Origin: CAXTSE01 sp964246985
GTDB lineage: Bacteria; Actinomycetota; Actinomycetes; Actinomycetales; Microbacteriaceae
Direction of reading: 5' to 3'
Length of the DNA stretch: 64,000 nt
Assembly (NCBI GenBank): GCA_964246985.1
Contig: CAXTSE010000006.1
Coordinates: 62,001-126,000, forward strand
Shown piece after piece: positions 59,363 through 64,000 of this stretch; position 1 is the stretch's first letter, and each line of letters begins with the position of its first letter. The position numbers and the translations under genes were made by a program. The notes under the pieces were generated by a model, which did not search any database, was not told where the DNA came from, and worked only from the letters and a program-made list of their open reading frames with translations.

Positions 59363-60400
59363 GTGCCCGCCAGCATGCGCGATGTGGCCGCTCTGGCCAA
59401 CGTGTCCCAACGGACGGTTTCAAACGTGGTGAATGACTACATTCACGTCAAGCCGGAGACCAGAACAAAAGTCCAGCGTGCGATCGAAATGCTTGGGTAT
59501 CGGCCCAACGTGACCGCCCGCAAACTCAGAGGCGGGAAAAGCGGGCTCATCGCTCTCGCGATCCCAGAAATTGCCGCGCCCTACTTCGCCGAGTTAGCTG
59601 ATCTGATACAAAAAGCTGCTGCCGCTCAGGATCAAGTTCTCCTGATTGAGCAAACCGGTGGAACCCGCGCTCGCGAATTGTCGGTGCTCCACGGCTACCC
59701 GGCAGCGATGATTGACGGTCTTGTTCTCAACCCGATAGCCATCACCGCAGCAGATCTTGAGCCTCGGCAGGACAACGTACCTACGCTTTTTCTAGGCGAA
59801 CGAATCGACCTCGAGGACGGTGTCGCGAGCGGACATTACATCCATGTATCCATCGACAATGTCGCTGCCGCTCGAGTCGCTACTGAGCATCTCATCGGCC
59901 TCGGGCGAACCAGAATCGCAGCACTTGGCGCTACGACGGTCGGACCATCAAACACTGGACCTCACCTGCGGCGCACACACGGGTACCTCGACGCCCTGCG
60001 CTCGCACGGCTTGACAGCGCATCAAGAACTAGTGATCCCACTCCCACAGTGGACAGCTGGCGAAGGCTATCTGGCCGTCAAGAAACTGATCGCCGATCGC
60101 GTGCCTTTCGACAGCCTCTTCTGCTTCAACGACACCATCGCCATCGGCGCAATTAGCGCCCTCCATGAAGCAGGTCGCACAATCCCGGACGACGTCGCGG
60201 TCGTGGGATGGGACAACACGCACGAGGCTCAATTCTCGGTACCACCACTGACCACGATCGCGCCCGACACCGCGCAAATTGCAACAACAAGCGTCGACCG
60301 CCTCCTCGCCCTCATCCGCGGCGAAACCGACGGAATGGAAGACGTGCTGGTCCCCTTCCGCCTTATCACGCGACGGTCCACCGTCGCATTTGATGACTGA
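59363..60400 (+). CDS. LacI-family regulator
   Basis: A protein of 345 residues, start GTG 59363 with AAGGA upstream. N-terminal LacI helix-turn-helix MRDVAALANVSQRTVSNVVN, hinge helix region RKLRGGKSGLIAL, then a periplasmic-binding-protein-like sensor with DDVAVVGWDNTHEAQFSVPPL. It likely represses the importer and glycosidase genes until the sugar appears. Confidence 0.94.
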   Translation: MPASMRDVAALANVSQRTVSNVVNDYIHVKPETRTKVQRAIEMLGYRPNVTARKLRGGKSGLIALAIPEIAAPYFAELADLIQKAAAAQDQVLLIEQTGGTRARELSVLHGYPAAMIDGLVLNPIAITAADLEPRQDNVPTLFLGERIDLEDGVASGHYIHVSIDNVAAARVATEHLIGLGRTRIAALGATTVGPSNTGPHLRRTHGYLDALRSHGLTAHQELVIPLPQWTAGEGYLAVKKLIADRVPFDSLFCFNDTIAIGAISALHEAGRTIPDDVAVVGWDNTHEAQFSVPPLTTIAPDTAQIATTSVDRLLALIRGETDGMEDVLVPFRLITRRSTVAFDD

Positions 60401-60412
60401 TTCTGGAGCCGC

Positions 60413-61912
60413 ATGCCTGTCACACTTAGCAACGCCCTTTTACTGCGCGAGGTGACGCCTTCGGGTGTCAAAGAGACGTCCCCAACAGGCTTCCCAACGT
60501 ATCTCCGATCGGATGTGACGACGGGAATCGTCCATTTTGGGGTCGGTGGGTTCCACCGCGCCCACCAGGCGATGGTCATTGACACACTGATGCGCGAGGG
60601 GAAAGCCCTTGACTGGGGGATCTGCGGCGTGGGGGTGCTGCCCGTCGACGCGAAGATGCGGGACGTCATGCGCGAACAGGACTCCCTCTACACCCTCGTC
60701 TACAAGCACGCCGACGGGTCACGCGACGCTCGCGTGATCGGGTCGATCGTCGAGTACCTGTTCGCACCTGATGATCCCGAGGCAGTCATAGAGAAAATGG
60801 CGGATACGTCAACTCGCATTGTCTCCCTCACAGTCACCGAGGGCGGGTACAACTTTGACCAGAAGACGGGCGAATTCGACTCGTCCACCCCGGCGATCCA
60901 GGCGGACCTCGTCCCAGGCGCCATGCCCGCCACCGTGTTCGGGCTGGTCGTGGAAGCACTCGCGCGGCGGCGGGAGCGCGGCATCCCTCCGTTCACGATC
61001 ATGTCGTGTGACAACATCCAGGGCAACGGCCACATGGCCAGGCGCACGTTCTCCGCTTTTGCCTCTCTTCGTGACCCGGAACTGGGTGGGTGGGTGCTAG
61101 AGAACGTGGCCTTCCCAAACTCGATGGTGGACCGCATCACTCCCGTGACGACAGATGACGACCGGGCCGAAGTACTCGATCGATTTGGTATCTTCGACGC
61201 TTGGCCGGTCGTATGCGAGCCATTCTTCCAGTGGGTGCTTGAAGACACCTTTCCGCTGGGGCGTCCTCCGTTCGAAGATGCTGGCGTGCAGGTCGTTGGT
61301 GATGTTGAGCCGTACGAGCTCATGAAGCTGCGCCTGCTCAACGTCTCGCACCAGGCGATGTGCTACTTCGGCTTCCTCAGCGGTTACCGTTACGCACACG
61401 AAGCGACGGCTGACCCGGTATTTGCGAAATTCCTGCGGGATTACATGGACCGCGAGGCAACGCCGACGCTAAAGCCGGTGCCCGGTGTCGACCTTGACGA
61501 CTATAAGTTGACGCTGATTGAGCGGTTTGCAAATTCCGAGATCCGCGACACTCTTGCACGCCTGTGCGCAGAGTCGTCGGACCGGATACCCAAGTGGTTG
61601 CTGCCGGTCATTCGTGCTCAGCTCGAGTCTGACGGCGAGATCTTCCGCTCCGCAGGGATTGTCGCGAGCTGGGCGCGTTACGCAGAGGCGACCGATGAGC
61701 AGGGTGCACCGATCGTGGTTATCGACCGGCTCGTCGACGAACTAGTGCCGCTCGCACAATCGCAGAAGGCGAACCCGGTGGCTTTCATCTCCAACGAGCA
61801 ACTGTTCGGCGATCTCGCCGAGAGCCCACGCTTCGTCGAGGCGTACGTTGCTGCTCTCAACTCGCTGTGGGCGCACGGCGCGCACGCAACAGTGAAGGAT
61901 CTCGCCCGATAG
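60413..61912 (+). CDS. Mannitol dehydrogenase-family oxidoreductase (fructuronate reductase-like)
   Basis: A protein of 499 residues. NAD-binding VHFGVGGFHRAHQAMVID, then MSCDNIQGNG, NSMVDRITP and the catalytic LMKLRLLNVSHQAM lysine/His region. Members interconvert mannitol/fructose or D-fructuronate/D-mannonate. Next to glycosidases, a uronate or keto-sugar substrate fits. It lies 12 nt after lacI, same transcript. Confidence 0.92.
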   Translation: MPVTLSNALLLREVTPSGVKETSPTGFPTYLRSDVTTGIVHFGVGGFHRAHQAMVIDTLMREGKALDWGICGVGVLPVDAKMRDVMREQDSLYTLVYKHADGSRDARVIGSIVEYLFAPDDPEAVIEKMADTSTRIVSLTVTEGGYNFDQKTGEFDSSTPAIQADLVPGAMPATVFGLVVEALARRRERGIPPFTIMSCDNIQGNGHMARRTFSAFASLRDPELGGWVLENVAFPNSMVDRITPVTTDDDRAEVLDRFGIFDAWPVVCEPFFQWVLEDTFPLGRPPFEDAGVQVVGDVEPYELMKLRLLNVSHQAMCYFGFLSGYRYAHEATADPVFAKFLRDYMDREATPTLKPVPGVDLDDYKLTLIERFANSEIRDTLARLCAESSDRIPKWLLPVIRAQLESDGEIFRSAGIVASWARYAEATDEQGAPIVVIDRLVDELVPLAQSQKANPVAFISNEQLFGDLAESPRFVEAYVAALNSLWAHGAHATVKDLAR

Positions 61913-61950
61913 CAATGCATGAATAAGTGTCTGTAGTGCATGCTCGGAAG

Positions 61951-61985
61951 CGCATGCCGCGGCTCGGTCGCGGCATGCGTCTTTC
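61951..61985 (+). terminator. Terminator between the oxidoreductase and GH127 genes
   Basis: Perfect 11-bp stem CGCATGCCGCG/CGCGGCATGCG with a 7-nt loop, followed by TCTTTC. It sits between two convergent genes and could end both transcripts. Confidence 0.8.
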
Positions 61986-63975
61986 ATTCACCGCGTAAGT
62001 CCGAGTGTTGAGTGTTAATAGGAGTAAATATCCTCATAATAGACGGACCCCGATTCGCCCACAGGGCATACGGGATTGCCACTAAATCGACTCGCTCGCC
62101 GATCGGCGTTTCGTTCGGGAGGTATGGCTTCCAGCCGGTGTCTGCCCATGCGGAGTCGTCGCGAGTCACCCCGGTCGCCTCAATAAGGACGGCCTGCTGA
62201 CCAAGGAAGTCGTCGACGAACACTTCCTTCAATTCCGAGCCGACTACGAGTTCGACTCGGTTGAGATCAACCGCAGCCTGCTGATCCTTGCTCTCAAAGG
62301 CGTATACAATCGGACCTCGTTCGATGGCCACTTCGCCCCGCACTGCATCTACAGACGGATGAGCGATCGTGAGTCGCGGAACGACAGGGATGAAAACTGT
62401 GACCTTGTCGCCCTCTCGCCAGAAGCGACGGATCTGGGCGTATCCACGCTCATTCACTGGCGCAGGTATATCCGCACCATTGACAGACACTGTGATGAGT
62501 TCCGCCCATTCCGGCACACGTAGCTCGAGCTGCCATTCAACTTGTGGGGTCTCTTCGATGGTCACCAAGATCTCCCCATCGATCGGATACGCCGTACTTA
62601 CCGCGAGAGCTACGGGGCCGTGAGAAAGAGGGAACTCGAGATTGCTGGGAATGAATTGATGGAGCTGCACCCCAGTGGCTGTGTAGGTAGCAATATAAGC
62701 CGATAGCGATGAAATGGTACGCATGATGTTGGGTGGGCAGCAGGCGCATTCGAACCACGTCGGCCTGGTACCGGGCGCGTCCGCCCGATCGGGACGAGTA
62801 TCAGTGGGCGCGGCAGCAAGCGCAGACCTCCGCTGCGCAGGATTGTTGTAGAAGAAGGCTGTGCGATCGATCGATGTCGAAGCCGAGAACAAGTTATACA
62901 AGGAACGTTCGATGACGTCCGCGAATCGAGACTCCCCAGTTGCCAACAGCAACCGCCAGCCGACCATGATATTGCCGATCGTCGCGCAGGTCTCTCCGTA
63001 CGCGAGATCTGGGGGCAGCTCATAGCTTTCCCCGAAGGCCTCACCGACAAACCGAGACCCAACAGCTCCAGTCAAATAGGTTTTAGTGTTGATCATCGCA
63101 TCCCACTGCGCGAGGGCGGCATCGAGCAAAGCTTGCTCTCCGGTCTCGATGTAGACATCGACAACGCCTGCCAGAAGGTAGATCGCCCGCACGGCATGGC
63201 CGACCACCGTCGTCTCTTCCCGAACAGGCGTGGCGTCTTGGTAGTAGGAGCTGTCGGCGAAACCATCCAACTTCAAGTTGCCGTGCCCGCGACCGTCGAC
63301 GAACTGTTGAGCGAGGGCGAGATAGGAACGATTGCTTGTTTCTCGGTACAGCTCGACCAATGCCATCTCGATTTCTTCATGACCATCAGAGTCAAGGCGT
63401 CTGCTCTGCCCAAAATCGTTGACCACCAGGTCAGCGGCTCTAACCGCCACGTCAAATAGCTCGGTGCGTTGAGTGCTTCGTTTGTGAGCTATGCCGGCTT
63501 GAATGAGGTGGCCGATGCAGTAGAGCTCGTGACTCCGTATGAGGTTGTCCCATCGGACGTCGAGTCCGGCCTGCACGAAGGAGTTGATGTACCCGTCGGC
63601 TCCCTGCGCACGCGCCACAATACCCGTGAGATCGTCCAATAGCTGAGTGAGGACTCTTGTCTCCGACTCTGCGCCGCCGCGCGCGACATCCCACGCCACG
63701 GCTTCAAGTGCCTTGTACAGGTCGGAATCTGTAAACCATAGCCCCCGCCGGTCAGGATGGAGGGCCGAATCGGGATCCAGTCGCCGGAAACTGTCGATCG
63801 TGCCGTCGCTTTCCAGCCAGGTGAATGCGTGCGGAGTTGTGATCGTTCGATTGCTATCTTGCCACTTTCCCCAGCTGCCGCCGGTGATACGTGCCGTTTC
63901 GATCCCTATTGGTGTCAACTTGAGCGTGTTCGCTTCGATGGGGAGCACAGGGGCCGCTGGCTGAACGGTGGTCAT
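61984..63975 (-). CDS. GH127-family beta-L-arabinofuranosidase
   Basis: A protein of 663 residues from ATG 63975 with AAGGAGATC. Alpha/alpha-barrel with the metal/active-site motif ECACCPPNIMR (about residues 412-422), in which GH127 enzymes have the zinc-binding and nucleophile cysteines. Early HELYCIGHLIQAGIAH and ETCATIGNIMVGWRLL fit the family. It removes beta-L-arabinofuranose from plant glycans or glycoproteins. No signal peptide, so cytoplasmic. Its promoter lies beyond the right edge. Confidence 0.93.
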   Translation of the reverse strand: MTTVQPAAPVLPIEANTLKLTPIGIETARITGGSWGKWQDSNRTITTPHAFTWLESDGTIDSFRRLDPDSALHPDRRGLWFTDSDLYKALEAVAWDVARGGAESETRVLTQLLDDLTGIVARAQGADGYINSFVQAGLDVRWDNLIRSHELYCIGHLIQAGIAHKRSTQRTELFDVAVRAADLVVNDFGQSRRLDSDGHEEIEMALVELYRETSNRSYLALAQQFVDGRGHGNLKLDGFADSSYYQDATPVREETTVVGHAVRAIYLLAGVVDVYIETGEQALLDAALAQWDAMINTKTYLTGAVGSRFVGEAFGESYELPPDLAYGETCATIGNIMVGWRLLLATGESRFADVIERSLYNLFSASTSIDRTAFFYNNPAQRRSALAAAPTDTRPDRADAPGTRPTWFECACCPPNIMRTISSLSAYIATYTATGVQLHQFIPSNLEFPLSHGPVALAVSTAYPIDGEILVTIEETPQVEWQLELRVPEWAELITVSVNGADIPAPVNERGYAQIRRFWREGDKVTVFIPVVPRLTIAHPSVDAVRGEVAIERGPIVYAFESKDQQAAVDLNRVELVVGSELKEVFVDDFLGQQAVLIEATGVTRDDSAWADTGWKPYLPNETPIGERVDLVAIPYALWANRGPSIMRIFTPINTQHSDLRGE

Positions 63976-64000
63976 ACGAGATCTCCTTAGATCTGAGCGC

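Noticed and set aside
10433..64000. CRISPR arrays and insertion sequences
   Set aside because: No spaced direct repeats, transposase genes or terminal inverted repeats were seen.

Overview
The window looks like a high-GC actinobacterium of the Microbacteriaceae type, probably Microbacterium or a close relative. This rests on protein style, dense GTG starts and AAGGAGG ribosome sites, and the order mscL, Ruc/FmdB-like protein, 5-formyl-THF cyclo-ligase, galU, RimJ-like acetyltransferase, SepX-like protein. I know a similar gene neighbourhood from other actinobacteria (e.g. Rv0985c-Rv0996 of Mycobacterium tuberculosis). By eye, bases 1-10,300 are near 70% GC and everything to the right is nearer 60%.

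Region 1 (1-10,432) is chromosomal core. It holds a partial coiled-coil membrane protein, an SF1-helicase-like protein with degenerate ATPase motifs, the mscL/galU block, pdxH and a tRNA-Ala(CGC).

Region 2 (10,433 to about 32,600) is an integrated mobile element whose left end lies in that tRNA. A large serine recombinase reads antisense through the tRNA, and a leftward chain of tightly packed genes encodes a replication-relaxation protein, a VirD4/TraD-like ATPase, an MT-A70 methylase and small proteins. Cargo includes a secreted cutinase-VWA fusion, a three-TM protein resembling phage-defence effectors, a single-chain restriction-modification protein with a DUF5655-like partner, and a beta-helix protein. 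Two unusual things sit here. One is a 62-65 nt RNA hairpin present three times, with compensatory changes, that buries the ribosome-binding site of the next gene. The other is a cassette of four overlapping mini-genes, three of which are tandem paralogues sharing a PERPNVD motif.

Region 3 (about 32,600-51,600) is accessory metabolism and efflux: a TM-helix channel protein and a TetR with two operators; an eight-gene leftward operon (FAD monooxygenase, extradiol-type dioxygenase, FAH hydrolase, amidohydrolase, alpha/beta hydrolase, CoA-transferase A and B, HSL esterase) facing an IclR regulator; an SDR, a second HSL esterase and a TetR; and a TetR facing an MMPL transporter plus a YhgE/Pip protein across a ladder of 18-bp palindromes. 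The operon looks like breakdown of an aromatic compound through ring hydroxylation, cleavage, hydrolysis and CoA transfer.

Region 4 (51,600-64,000) holds an amino-acid operon (threonine-synthase-like PLP enzyme, RidA, short asparaginase) and a plant-glycan locus (GH2, ABC importer without its ATPase, LacI, mannitol-dehydrogenase-family enzyme, GH127). No insertion sequence, CRISPR array, rRNA or replication origin was seen, and no right-hand attachment site was established.
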